DNA of 49,241 bases from an uncultured Oscillospiraceae bacterium (GTDB lineage Bacteria; Bacillota; Clostridia; Oscillospirales; Acutalibacteraceae): the NCBI GenBank assembly GCA_900540305.1, contig UQFL01000007.1, positions 1 to 49,241 on the forward strand, in the 5' to 3' direction. The translations under genes and the position numbers were made by a program. Shown here one piece after another: positions 1-7,388 of this stretch. The stretch's first letter is position 1. Each line of letters begins with the position of its first letter. A model generated the notes under the pieces. The model ran no database searches and was not told the origin of the DNA. It saw only the letters and a list, made by a program, of their open reading frames with translations.

Positions 1-49
1 ACGAGATCAGCCTCGGTCTCGTGGGCTCGGAGATGTGTATAAGAGACAG
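1..49. other. Nextera (Tn5) sequencing adapter with i7 index
   Basis: Not genomic. Positions 31-49 are the 19-bp Tn5 mosaic end, 16-30 the Nextera read-2 tail, 8-15 an eight-base i7 index (CAGCCTCG) and 1-7 the end of the P7 oligo. An open frame runs through it into GreA and would add an artificial peptide containing MCIRDS to the protein. Genomic sequence begins at about base 50. Confidence 0.98.
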
Positions 50-53
50 TACT

Positions 54-521
54 ATGGCAGCAAAAACATTTAAAATGACGGCAGTAGGCAAGGCAGAACT
101 TGAAAAAGAGCTCGAAGCGCTTAAAACGGAAGGCCGTATTGATATAGCAGAAAAACTTAAAGTTGCACGCTCATACGGCGACCTTTCAGAAAACAGCGAA
201 TACGATGAGGCTAAATCTGAGCAGGCTAAAATCGAGGCTCGTATCACAGAACTTGAATATCAGCTTGACCACGCAGAAATCATCGATGTAGAAGATATGG
301 ATGCCGTTTCAATCGGCAGAAAAGTAACTGTAAAGCGTCTTAATGACGGCGCAGAGGCTGTTTATGAGATAGTAGGCTTCTCACAGTCAGACCCGTCAAA
401 CGGCAAAATTTCAGATGAAAGCCCCGTAGGCAAGGCTCTTATCGGCTCAAAGGCAGGCGACACTGTTACAGTTGAAGCTCCTATCGGAAGCATTGATTAC
501 GAAATCATCTCAATAGACTAA
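54..521 (+). CDS. greA: Transcription elongation factor GreA
   Basis: GreA binds in the RNA polymerase secondary channel and stimulates cleavage of the 3' end of backtracked transcripts. From ATG 54 the protein has 155 residues, close to the usual 158. The N-terminal coiled-coil hairpin is seen in residues about 8-75, including the conserved tip GDLSENSEYDEAK, whose acidic residues coordinate the catalytic Mg. The C-terminal FKBP-like domain follows, with SPVGKALIG and a terminal EIISID. The frame stays open upstream only because it reads through adapter, so ATG 54 is chosen. Only four genomic bases precede it, so its ribosome site and promoter are not visible. The stop lies 18 bases before lysS, suggesting co-transcription. 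Confidence 0.95.
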   Translation: MAAKTFKMTAVGKAELEKELEALKTEGRIDIAEKLKVARSYGDLSENSEYDEAKSEQAKIEARITELEYQLDHAEIIDVEDMDAVSIGRKVTVKRLNDGAEAVYEIVGFSQSDPSNGKISDESPVGKALIGSKAGDTVTVEAPIGSIDYEIISID

Positions 522-539
522 TAGCAAGAGGTATATTAT

Positions 540-2372
540 ATGGCAGGAAAGTTTGAAATAAAAAAGAATGCCGACGGCACTTTCGGCTTTGAATTTATAG
601 CGGACGATAAGGTTTACGCATCTTCTCCCGTTTTCGAAAAAGAGGATGAATGTAAAAGAGGCGTAAAGGCTGTAAAGAAAAACAGCAGAATGAAAGTGCA
701 AAACACGCTTCAGAACGATGAGGAAAAAACTAATCCTAAATTCCTTGTTGAGGCTGACGGCGATAAAATTAAATATACGCTTTTCCTGCAAACAGGCGCA
801 GTTGCTTGCAGCGGCAGCGCTGATTCAGAGCAGGAAGCGCTTGATAATATTTCGTTTATCGGAAACAATGCAAACTCAGCGCAGATGGAAATGGCACAGG
901 TTGTTCTTTCCGAAAACGAACAGAAGCAGATAAGAGTTGACAAGCTTCTTGAGCTTCAGAAAAACTCTATGGACCCGTTTGAAATCACAACCGCTAATCA
1001 GACTGCTGAAAGCGACGAAATCAAAGCTAATTTTGAAGAGTATGAAAACAAGGATGTTTTCGTGTGCGGCAGAATTATGACTTGGCGTGATATGGGCAAG
1101 GCAAACTTCATTGATGTTCAGGACAGAAACGGCAGAATCCAGGTTTATGTTCGTATGAACGACATCGGCGAGGAAGAGTATGCTCAGTTCAAGAAATGGG
1201 ATATAGGTGATATTGTTGAGGTTTGCGGTTTTGTATTTAAGACAAGAACTGGAGAAATTTCCGTTCACGCAAAAACTATAAGACTTCTTTCAAAATCTCT
1301 TCTTCCGCTTCCCGAAAAGTTCCACGGACTTACAGATACGGACACAAGATACAGACGCCGTTATCTTGATATGATAATGAATCCCGATGTTAAAGATACA
1401 TTCATCAAGCGTTCAAAGATAATTACTTCAATCAGAAATTATCTTGACAATCACGGATTTATCGAGGTTGAAACGCCGATGCTTAACATCATTCCCGGTG
1501 GCGCGGCTGCAAGACCGTTTATAACTCACCACAATACATTGAATCTTGATATGTTTCTTCGTATCGCAACAGAGCTTTATCTTAAGAGACTCATAGTAGG
1601 CGGTATGGAAAGAGTTTATGAAATCGGCAGAAACTTCAGAAACGAGGGTATGGATGTAAGACATAATCCCGAGTTTACCTGTATTGAGCTTTATCAGGCA
1701 TATACAGATTATCACGGCATGATGGATATTGCCGAGGCTCTTATCAGAAACGCTGCGCAGGAAGCTTGCGGCAATCTTCATATCAACTATTGCGGCACGG
1801 AGATAGACCTTGAAACTCCGTTTGCAAGAATGACAATGGTTGAGGCTGTTAAGAAATTCAGCGACATAGATTTTTCTGAGTTTATGTCAGATAACGAAAA
1901 GGCAGTTGCAATAGCAAAAGAAAAGGGTATAGAGGTTGAAAAAGGCAAGGAAACTTGGGGCGATGTTCTCAACTCATTCTTTGAAGAGTTTGTAGAGGCA
2001 AACCTTGTTCAGCCCACATTCATTATGGACTATCCCGTAGAGATAAGCCCTCTTACAAAGAGAAAGCCCGATTGTCCCGTTCTTACTGAAAGATTTGAAC
2101 TTTTCATTATGGGCGGCGAATACGGCAACGCTTATTCAGAGCTTAACGACCCGATTGACCAGATGCACCGTTTTGAGGCGCAGATGAAACTTCGTGAAGC
2201 AGGCGACGATGAGGCTAATATGATAGACCACGATTTCGTAACCTCTCTCGAATACGGCATGCCTCCCACAGGCGGTCTCGGTATCGGTATAGACAGACTT
2301 GTTATGCTCCTCACAAATTCATACAGTATAAGAGATGTACTTCTCTTCCCCACAATGAAGCCTCTGGACTAA
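540..2372 (+). CDS. lysS: Lysyl-tRNA synthetase, class II, with N-terminal YegP-like extension
   Basis: Charges tRNA-Lys with lysine in the cytoplasm. The catalytic protein occupies residues about 118-610. It has an OB-fold anticodon-binding domain (about 165-270, with VFVCGRIM and RNGRIQVYV), class II motif 1 near FIEVETPML, motif 2 RNEGMDVRHNPEF and motif 3 GLGIGIDRLVMLL, ending FPTMKPLD. The first 117 residues are extra. GKFEIKKNADGTFGFEF followed by ASSPVFEKEDECKRGV looks like a DUF1508/YegP unit, and residues about 65-112 look like a second, degenerate copy. An internal ATG at 891 would give a normal-length LysRS but has no convincing ribosome site, whereas AAGAGGT precedes ATG 540, so the fusion looks genuine. 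The last codons form one side of the integration scar described at 2343-2372. Confidence 0.94.
   Translation: MAGKFEIKKNADGTFGFEFIADDKVYASSPVFEKEDECKRGVKAVKKNSRMKVQNTLQNDEEKTNPKFLVEADGDKIKYTLFLQTGAVACSGSADSEQEALDNISFIGNNANSAQMEMAQVVLSENEQKQIRVDKLLELQKNSMDPFEITTANQTAESDEIKANFEEYENKDVFVCGRIMTWRDMGKANFIDVQDRNGRIQVYVRMNDIGEEEYAQFKKWDIGDIVEVCGFVFKTRTGEISVHAKTIRLLSKSLLPLPEKFHGLTDTDTRYRRRYLDMIMNPDVKDTFIKRSKIITSIRNYLDNHGFIEVETPMLNIIPGGAAARPFITHHNTLNLDMFLRIATELYLKRLIVGGMERVYEIGRNFRNEGMDVRHNPEFTCIELYQAYTDYHGMMDIAEALIRNAAQEACGNLHINYCGTEIDLETPFARMTMVEAVKKFSDIDFSEFMSDNEKAVAIAKEKGIEVEKGKETWGDVLNSFFEEFVEANLVQPTFIMDYPVEISPLTKRKPDCPVLTERFELFIMGGEYGNAYSELNDPIDQMHRFEAQMKLREAGDDEANMIDHDFVTSLEYGMPPTGGLGIGIDRLVMLLTNSYSIRDVLLFPTMKPLD
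2343..2372. other. Putative left attachment site in lysS 3' end
   Basis: The end of lysS, coding FPTMKPLD-stop, is repeated in near-synonymous form at 15380-15407 (VPTMKPLDK-stop). The identical core is ACAATGAA (2352-2359 and 15384-15391), and matching then continues mostly at first and second codon positions. Duplicated gene 3' ends around an island are the usual mark of a tyrosine-recombinase element that integrates into a conserved gene end and restores the reading frame. Which copy is native cannot be decided from this window. Confidence 0.6.
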
Positions 2373-2415
2373 AAAATCCAGTAAAATCAAGGGTTTTCGG
2401 CATCTCAAATCCGAG

Positions 2416-2436
2416 TTGACAACAAATTGACAACAA
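2416..2436. repeat. Direct repeats, probable integrase arm sites (left end)
   Basis: TTGACAACAA occurs twice with an 11-bp period, 44 bp inside the left border of the island. Short tandem repeats of this kind next to an element end are typical arm-type binding sites for the N-terminal domain of Tn916-type integrases. A similar set (TTTACACCAA) lies near the right end at 15231-15262. The function is inferred from position and pattern. Confidence 0.45.
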
Positions 2437-2514
2437 TTTTTCATATAATTTTGAAGAATTGTGAAGCAGAATGAATTGTTGTAAGGATAAAACACAATAC
2501 AGTACTTGCTGTAT

Positions 2515-2560
2515 AGAGAACACTTTTTGAAAGTAATTTCAGAAGGTGTTCTCTTTTTTT
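2515..2560 (+). terminator. Rho-independent terminator
   Basis: AGAGAACAC (2515-2523) pairs with GTGTTCTCT (2546-2554), with additional pairing inside the loop, followed by seven T. It lies 140 bases past lysS, inside the island border, and probably ends lysS transcription. Confidence 0.85.
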
Positions 2561-2611
2561 GTTAGGTCTGCTTGTGTCATGACAAAATTAAAACCGTAAG
2601 GAACAAAGACA

Positions 2612-2884
2612 ATGATTAGTGAAGAGACAAGAGCATATTATGACCTGAAAAAACATAACGATGTAAGGGAGAGTGCTAAAAGGATTCGCAGACAGTTCCT
2701 GCGATATAAAGATGCCGAAATCATCTATAGTTTGCAACACAAAAAAATATTAGAACTTGCCAGTGCAGCCGGAGCCATTTACCGTATGGATGGTACTGTT
2801 TTGATCAATCGTGATATCTTCGAGGAATACTTGGAAAGGTTTCATGAGCCAAGCACCTTGAAATCCGAGGAGGAACCAGTATGA
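2612..2884 (+). CDS. DUF6462-type small protein of mobile elements
   Basis: A 90-residue protein resembling the DUF6462 family of small winged-helix, excisionase-like proteins common in clostridial integrative elements. Seen: an N-terminal charged helix, then DAEIIYSLQHKKILELAS followed by GAIYRMDGTVLINRDIFEEYL. That last stretch is a helix-turn-helix plus beta-wing pattern like that of excisionases. Its stop overlaps the next start by four bases (ATGA), so the two are translationally coupled. The partner repeats the same domain, suggesting duplication. DNA binding and a role in element maintenance or excision are inferred; the family is not functionally characterised as far as I know. Confidence 0.7.
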   Translation: MISEETRAYYDLKKHNDVRESAKRIRRQFLRYKDAEIIYSLQHKKILELASAAGAIYRMDGTVLINRDIFEEYLERFHEPSTLKSEEEPV

Positions 2885-3363
2885 GTGGAAACCTTTGGAT
2901 GTTCTCAGATATGCTTGACGACGAAGATATCGAGATGCAGAAGCATGATTTTATAACACTATATCAAGGCGCCGATTATTATGGACTCGGCCTGAAGGTG
3001 TTTACACGTATGGCACGTGAAGCCGGTTCGGTCTATAAAATTGGAAAGAAGGCCTTGATTCGAAGAACTATTTTTGATGAATATTTAAGAAAGGTATACA
3101 AGAAGGAGTTGGAGAAAAATTCCTCTGACGATTCCGGAAAGGAGCTTATGAAAAGACAAGGTACTATGGTCACCGATGAAGATAGTGGCCGAATGGATAT
3201 TCGATTTGGGTTACTCGATTACTATGGTGGTTTACACTGTGGCGAATGTTTGGATGTCCTAATCGACGGTGAGTGGGTCCCTACCCGCATAGAAATGAGA
3301 GACGGTTGGTTTCTTGTTGGAATTCAAACAGACCAGCTGGCTGGATTGATTGTCAGAATTTAA
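2881..3363 (+). CDS. DUF6462-like domain fused to DUF5348-like domain
   Basis: A 160-residue protein in two parts. Residues about 20-75 (ITLYQGADYYGLGLKVFTRM, then GSVYKIGKKALIRRTIFDEY) repeat the excisionase-like fold of the preceding gene. Residues about 105-160 (GRMDIRFGLLDYYGGLHCGE, then WVPTRIEM and GLIVRI) match the small beta-rich DUF5348 type found in integrative elements. It starts inside the stop of the upstream gene. A terminator follows at 3379-3410. The role is unknown; the pairing with a replication-initiator-like gene downstream is a recurring ICE arrangement. Confidence 0.65.
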   Translation: MSGNLWMFSDMLDDEDIEMQKHDFITLYQGADYYGLGLKVFTRMAREAGSVYKIGKKALIRRTIFDEYLRKVYKKELEKNSSDDSGKELMKRQGTMVTDEDSGRMDIRFGLLDYYGGLHCGECLDVLIDGEWVPTRIEMRDGWFLVGIQTDQLAGLIVRI

Positions 3364-3378
3364 AAGAAAGACTTGCTG

Positions 3379-3410
3379 GGCGACTTCTTCATTGAGGTCG
3401 CCTATTTTTT
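3379..3410 (+). terminator. Rho-independent terminator
   Basis: GGCGAC (3379-3384) pairs with GTCGCC (3397-3402) and is followed by TATTTTTT. It separates the DUF6462 pair from the replication-initiator-like gene. Confidence 0.75.
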
Positions 3411-3436
3411 ATATAAAAATGAAGGAGGCGTCGCTT

Positions 3437-4417
3437 GTGAAATGCTTGATGAAGTATCAATGGGTCAAATTGCCCCGAAATCATCTGCCAGAAGGTAAAG
3501 GAATTATGAGCGCCTGGGCTAAGCTTGCATCCCGCGCAGCATTCCGCAAGGGACAAGCTTCTTATTGTGGCCATATTAACGCTGTAAGCCCGGGAATGTG
3601 GTCTGGTGGCGTTGTGGGTCTCAAGAGCATTCTCGGCTCCAGAAGCCGCGTAAAGAGCCTTGAGGCCCTTTCTAAGCTCTCTGAGCTTGGTTATATCAGT
3701 TATTCACTAAACGCAAAGACAAAAAAGCTAACTTATCAGATAACCGATTGGGTTATTAAATGTTCCGGCGAGGAGTGTATGGATGGTACTGTCTATGCCA
3801 CCGAAGGTTATGGATTCCTCTGCCTACCCCGAAACATTACAGACAGACTTGTAGAACAACAGTATATTTTTGATGAAGCAGACGCATGGCTTGACCTCTG
3901 GTGCCACACGGTATCAGAAGATCCTGACAATGCGTTTTCTTTTTTGGCACCGATTGCTCAATTTGGCAAGTTCGGTGCCGTACTGACATTGGAAACCCTG
4001 GGACAAAGGTGGAACTGGGAAAAAACGAAGGTGTGGCGTTTCTTTCAAAAGCATGGGGATGTTTTTACGCTGCATCGCCTCCCCGGTGCCTTCGGTTGCC
4101 TCATTTTCAATAAACTGTATCCAACGGATGCAGAGGTTTCAATCCCGGAGTCTGAGAAAATCGAGCGTATAATTGCCGAAATACGCATTTTAGCGAAGAA
4201 TAAGCAGAAAGTGGGTTCAGATCAAGAGAACCTCAGCAGACTGGTTGCTTTATACAGCCGTCAGCTCCTAACGGAATGCGCTGAGGAAGATGAAAACACT
4301 ATGGCTCAAAATCGCGTTGCACTTTTTGACCCATATATTTTACGCGCGTATTTTTCTCACTCGAATTGTAAGAAGTGTAAACAGAAAATAATCGTACTCC
4401 TTTCCCCTGTATTTTAG
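3437..4417 (+). CDS. Replication-initiator-like helix-turn-helix protein, probably 3'-truncated
   Basis: About 326 residues from GTG 3437, chosen because AGGAGG (3423-3428) lies eight bases upstream; the longer open frame from 3350 has no ribosome site and crosses a terminator. The N-terminal half (KYQWVKLPRNHL, then SRSRVKSLEALSKLSELGYI) is a winged-helix arrangement like that of replication-initiator and replisome-organiser proteins of clostridial integrative elements. A second helix-turn-helix pattern (ETLGQRWNWEKTKVWRFFQK) follows. The C-terminus degenerates after about residue 295 into a basic, low-similarity tail, which suggests a recombination joint near 4320-4420 just before the GC-rich segment. 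Function is inferred from the neighbourhood and fold pattern only. Confidence 0.6.
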   Translation: MKCLMKYQWVKLPRNHLPEGKGIMSAWAKLASRAAFRKGQASYCGHINAVSPGMWSGGVVGLKSILGSRSRVKSLEALSKLSELGYISYSLNAKTKKLTYQITDWVIKCSGEECMDGTVYATEGYGFLCLPRNITDRLVEQQYIFDEADAWLDLWCHTVSEDPDNAFSFLAPIAQFGKFGAVLTLETLGQRWNWEKTKVWRFFQKHGDVFTLHRLPGAFGCLIFNKLYPTDAEVSIPESEKIERIIAEIRILAKNKQKVGSDQENLSRLVALYSRQLLTECAEEDENTMAQNRVALFDPYILRAYFSHSNCKKCKQKIIVLLSPVF

Positions 4418-4542
4418 CTTCTTCACCTCGTTGGAAATAAAAAGCGGTAAATGTCTATGGCTGTAAAAGGAGCCTGTAAAAGGAGCGGCTGCTTTCTTTT
4501 GGCTTAACATTCGTAAAAATATGTGACATCTCATAAAATCCA

Positions 4543-4571
4543 TTGACTTTTCACGATTTTTGTGCTATACT
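4543..4571 (+). promoter_or_regulatory. Sigma-A-type promoter for the XRE/LuxR-type genes
   Basis: TTGACT (4543-4548), a 17-bp spacer and TATACT (4566-4571) lie 33 bases ahead of the XRE gene start. Confidence 0.75.
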
Positions 4572-4603
4572 GTCTTCCATAAACAAGGCGGGAGATGAAG
4601 CGT

Positions 4604-4816
4604 ATGGCTGTCCAGTACAACCGGCTGTGGAAATTGCTGATTGATAAAAAGATGAAAAAATCTGCCCTGACAGAGTTGGCAGATGTGTCCTCCTCTACGA
4701 TAGCAAAGCTGAACCGGGACGAATATGTGAGCCTGGAGGTTTTGGAGCGGATCTGCCGGGCGCTCCGCTGTGACATCGGGGATGTAGTGGAGCTGACGGA
4801 AGAATCGGAGAAATAA
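4604..4816 (+). CDS. XRE/Cro-type transcriptional regulator
   Basis: A 70-residue protein consisting almost only of a helix-turn-helix domain. KMKKSALTELADVSSSTIAKL is the recognition-helix region and LEVLERICRALRCDIGDVVEL the C-terminal helices typical of the small Cro/CI regulators carried by clostridial mobile elements. ATG 4604 is preferred over ATG 4595 because GGGAG (4590-4594) sits nine bases ahead and family members usually begin MAV-Y. It is driven by the promoter at 4543-4571 and lies 39 bases before the membrane LuxR-type gene, so it probably controls that gene or the wider island. Confidence 0.85.
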   Translation: MAVQYNRLWKLLIDKKMKKSALTELADVSSSTIAKLNRDEYVSLEVLERICRALRCDIGDVVELTEESEK

Positions 4817-4855
4817 CGGGACGCCTGCAGCGGCTTCTGTGGAAAGGGTGGTACG

Positions 4856-6268
4856 ATGAAAGGGGAACTGAGAAAGCCGGCGTCTGTCAACGCCATTCTG
4901 CTGATCGGTATTTTTACTTTTGTCTTTTTAGGGGCGGAATATCTGTTTGTCAATATGATTTCTCTGTCGGTGACGGAAGGGAGAACTGTCATTGCCCAGA
5001 ACTATGCGCTGGGCGCCAGCGCCGTCGGCTTTTTCTTGTATCCGGCCATGGAACGCTGGGTTGGAAGGCGCTATAAAAGCGCGCTGACCTTTATCCTGGC
5101 GCTGGGTGCGATTATCTGTACCTTCATTGTTCAGCAGCATATCTCCTATGCGGCGACTATGGCAGCAGGGATGATGCTGTTCCTGCTGCTGGGCGTTTTC
5201 GGCAGCGCCGTCCACTATCTGGCTGCCGTCACCATAGACGGCGACAATGCATTGGCACGGCTGGCGGGGATCGCCTACGCCCTGGGAATTCTGCTCCAGT
5301 ATGCAAACAACAACCTTGTCAACCTGGAGGTTGCGGAGGCGGCGTTTCTTTCGGTATTCCTGGCGGCTTTGAGCCTGCTGGTCATCCGAACGAGACAGGC
5401 CGCCCAAAGCCGCATCGAAATGACGGAGACTGCGGGCGCCTCTTCGGAACCTGCGGAAGACATTTCCCTCACCCGGAAAAAACGGACGGCGGGCATTATG
5501 CTGGCGCTGCTGGTAGTGCTGATGGCCTGCGTGTTCAGCACACTGGACAATGCCGTGACTCTCCGTCATGCGAGCGGGACGGATATCGGGCAGTGGCCCC
5601 GCCTGCTGCTGGCATTCAGCGGCCTCGCCGCAGGCTTTGTCTTCGATATCCGCAAGCGGAAGTATATGGGACTCGTCATGTACTGCGTAATGATGCTGTC
5701 AGTTATGTCCATTGTGGTGCTGAACCTGGGCGGGCCGTTCCTGATCGGTCTGGTGGTCTTTTACCTGTCCTCGGGTTTTTTCGTTGTCTTCTTCACAACG
5801 GGCTTTATGGAGCTTTCCCGGCATATGCACCTACCGTCGCTGTGGGCGGGCATGGGCCGCGCCATGAATAACGTGAGCGCCGCCCTGATCACCAACGGAT
5901 CGGTGGCGCTGCTGGCCACTGGCAACAGCCTGGCCGCCATTGTCATCGCCCTGGTGCTGTTCGTGGCGGTCAGCGTTGCTATGGCCGTGTATACCGCCCG
6001 CAGGAACGCCGTCATGGAGCCCAAGGAGCCGCCTGCTTCCCAAAAGTCGGACGAAGAGCGCAGGGAGGCGTTCATTGCAAAATACGGGCTGACCGAACGG
6101 GAATGGGATGTATTTTCCCAGATGATTTCTTCGGACAGCAGCGCCCAGGAGATCGCCGACCGCCTGTTCCTGTCCAAGCGGACGGTGGAACGGCATATCT
6201 CCGCCCTGTACGAAAAGACGGGCGCAAAATCCCGCATCACCATGTACCTGCTTTACCGTAACGATTAA
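4856..6268 (+). CDS. Membrane-embedded LuxR-family transcriptional regulator
   Basis: A 470-residue protein. Residues 1-380 form some ten to twelve hydrophobic segments with short loops in an MFS-like pattern, for example LIGIFTFVFLGAEYLFV near the start. A charged linker follows, then a LuxR/GerE helix-turn-helix in about residues 412-470 (LTEREWDVFSQM, AQEIADRLFLSKRTVERHIS, YEKTGAKSR). The architecture, a transporter-like sensor directly joined to a DNA-binding domain, suggests one-component sensing at the membrane. It sits immediately before a run of co-oriented lipoprotein and wall-protein genes and is ended by a strong terminator. Base composition is much GC-richer than greA/lysS or ilvD, indicating transfer. 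Ligand and targets are unknown. Confidence 0.85.
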   Translation: MKGELRKPASVNAILLIGIFTFVFLGAEYLFVNMISLSVTEGRTVIAQNYALGASAVGFFLYPAMERWVGRRYKSALTFILALGAIICTFIVQQHISYAATMAAGMMLFLLLGVFGSAVHYLAAVTIDGDNALARLAGIAYALGILLQYANNNLVNLEVAEAAFLSVFLAALSLLVIRTRQAAQSRIEMTETAGASSEPAEDISLTRKKRTAGIMLALLVVLMACVFSTLDNAVTLRHASGTDIGQWPRLLLAFSGLAAGFVFDIRKRKYMGLVMYCVMMLSVMSIVVLNLGGPFLIGLVVFYLSSGFFVVFFTTGFMELSRHMHLPSLWAGMGRAMNNVSAALITNGSVALLATGNSLAAIVIALVLFVAVSVAMAVYTARRNAVMEPKEPPASQKSDEERREAFIAKYGLTEREWDVFSQMISSDSSAQEIADRLFLSKRTVERHISALYEKTGAKSRITMYLLYRND

Positions 6269-6283
6269 CATACAGGATAAAAG

Positions 6284-6321
6284 AACACCCTGCTTTCTCT
6301 CAGGAGAGGCAGGGTGTTTTT
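6284..6321 (+). terminator. Rho-independent terminator after the LuxR-type gene
   Basis: AACACCCTGC (6284-6293) pairs with GCAGGGTGTT (6309-6318), with inner CTCT/AGAG pairing and a T run. Confidence 0.9.
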
Positions 6322-6512
6322 GTGTGCGGTAACGAATTGTCGTGATAAAAAACATCGTTTTCCCCACTTGAAAAATGAAATTTACGCCATTCGGCATCCG
6401 GGAAAGGAAAAATCAGGAACGAAAAGTACACCTCAACCCCTATTTGGAACGATTAGAAGTTGTGCATATATAAAGCCTCAAAATTGTGCTTTGATTTATA
6501 TAATATGCACAA

Positions 6513-6561
6513 ATGGCGGTTGACCGCCATCGGTTTTTTGAAAAATGGCGGTTCACCGCCA
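6513..6561. repeat. Two tandem GGCGGT-ACCGCC dyads
   Basis: Within the 6322-6621 stretch, which has no gene, two closely similar palindromes occur: ATGGCGGT-TG-ACCGCCAT (6513-6530) and TGGCGGT-TC-ACCGCCA (6546-6561). Their centres are 32 bp apart and each is followed by a T-rich stretch. They could be weak tandem terminators or paired operator sites ahead of the lipoprotein genes. Nothing else recognisable is in this gap. Confidence 0.6.
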
Positions 6562-6621
6562 CCTGTTTTGATACGATTGGCGGGATTTACGCATAGACAA
6601 TCCGGCCTCTTTTCACCTAAA

Positions 6622-7355
6622 ATGAGGGTGTAAGAATCCACTTCCCGGCGTCTGCCGCCGCTTCTGCTGGCGATGGGGTTGCTGCTTGTCGGCTGCTCCG
6701 GCGGGACGGAGCCTTCGGAGCCGTCTTCCGATACAGGCAGCTCCACAGCGTCCGCCAGCAGCACGCCTGGCGCTACAGCGCAGACGGAAAAACGCTGACC
6801 GAGGACGTCGGGCTGCGGGACAGATCCCAGCGGATTGTGCACGTCGGAGGCAGCTATCTGCTGATCGCAGACGGGAAGCTGGAGGCGGCGGCAGAACGAC
6901 AGCTCCCCTCCGAGAACTTTGAAGGGATTTATTTTGACGACGATGAGGACGGCTATATTGTTTACCAGGTGGCGGACGAGGCCGTGGGGGACGGAGAAAA
7001 AGCGGTTGCCATCTTAAATGGGAACATCCTGGCGACCGATCAGGCGTTTTACCAGATCATGTACGACGATATCTCCGAGAATGATCTGAGCTATGAGGAA
7101 AAGACCACTAACACCGACGGCACCCCCGCCGCCTATCTCCCAAAATTCGGCGGCGGCAACCGCTACCGGCTTGTAAAGCTGGAGCTGCTGAGCCGGTATT
7201 ACAGCGACGTGCTCACCATCGCCCATGATTATATCATCACGGCGGACTACAAGCTTCTCCCCGCCACGGAGGCGATAGGCGAGGACTATGAATCGGGCTA
7301 CATCGCATACCTGCCGGATGTGATGGAGAATCTCCTCGCTCTGGATGGCTATTGA
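6622..7355 (+). pseudogene. Decayed lipoprotein gene
   Basis: One frame encodes a lipoprotein leader (LLLAMGLLLVGC, lipobox cysteine codon at 6694-6696) and a Ser/Thr/Pro-rich linker, then stops at 6796. A different frame is open from about 6750 to 7355 and contains SADGKTLTEDVGL, then a 172-residue stretch readable from GTG 6837 (YLLIADGKLEA onward, ending MENLLALDGY). The leader and body therefore belong to one gene separated by a frameshift between about 6700 and 6796. The leader frame has no good start either: the nearest ATG, at 6622, meets a stop after three codons. The body could still be translated from GTG 6837, but without export. The next gene is an intact lipoprotein 34 bases downstream. 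The body matches no family I recognise. Confidence 0.6.
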
Positions 7356-7388
7356 AATTAATAAAAATCGATCAAGAGGCGTTCTGCT

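Noticed and set aside
21..53. Eleven extra N-terminal residues for GreA
   Set aside because: They are encoded by the sequencing adapter.
3350..3436. Longer start for the replication-initiator-like protein
   Set aside because: That stretch contains a terminator and no ribosome site, whereas GTG 3437 follows AGGAGG.
4928..5569. A 213-codon open frame opposite the LuxR-type gene
   Set aside because: Gln/His-rich low-complexity translation typical of GC-rich antisense; no start signals.
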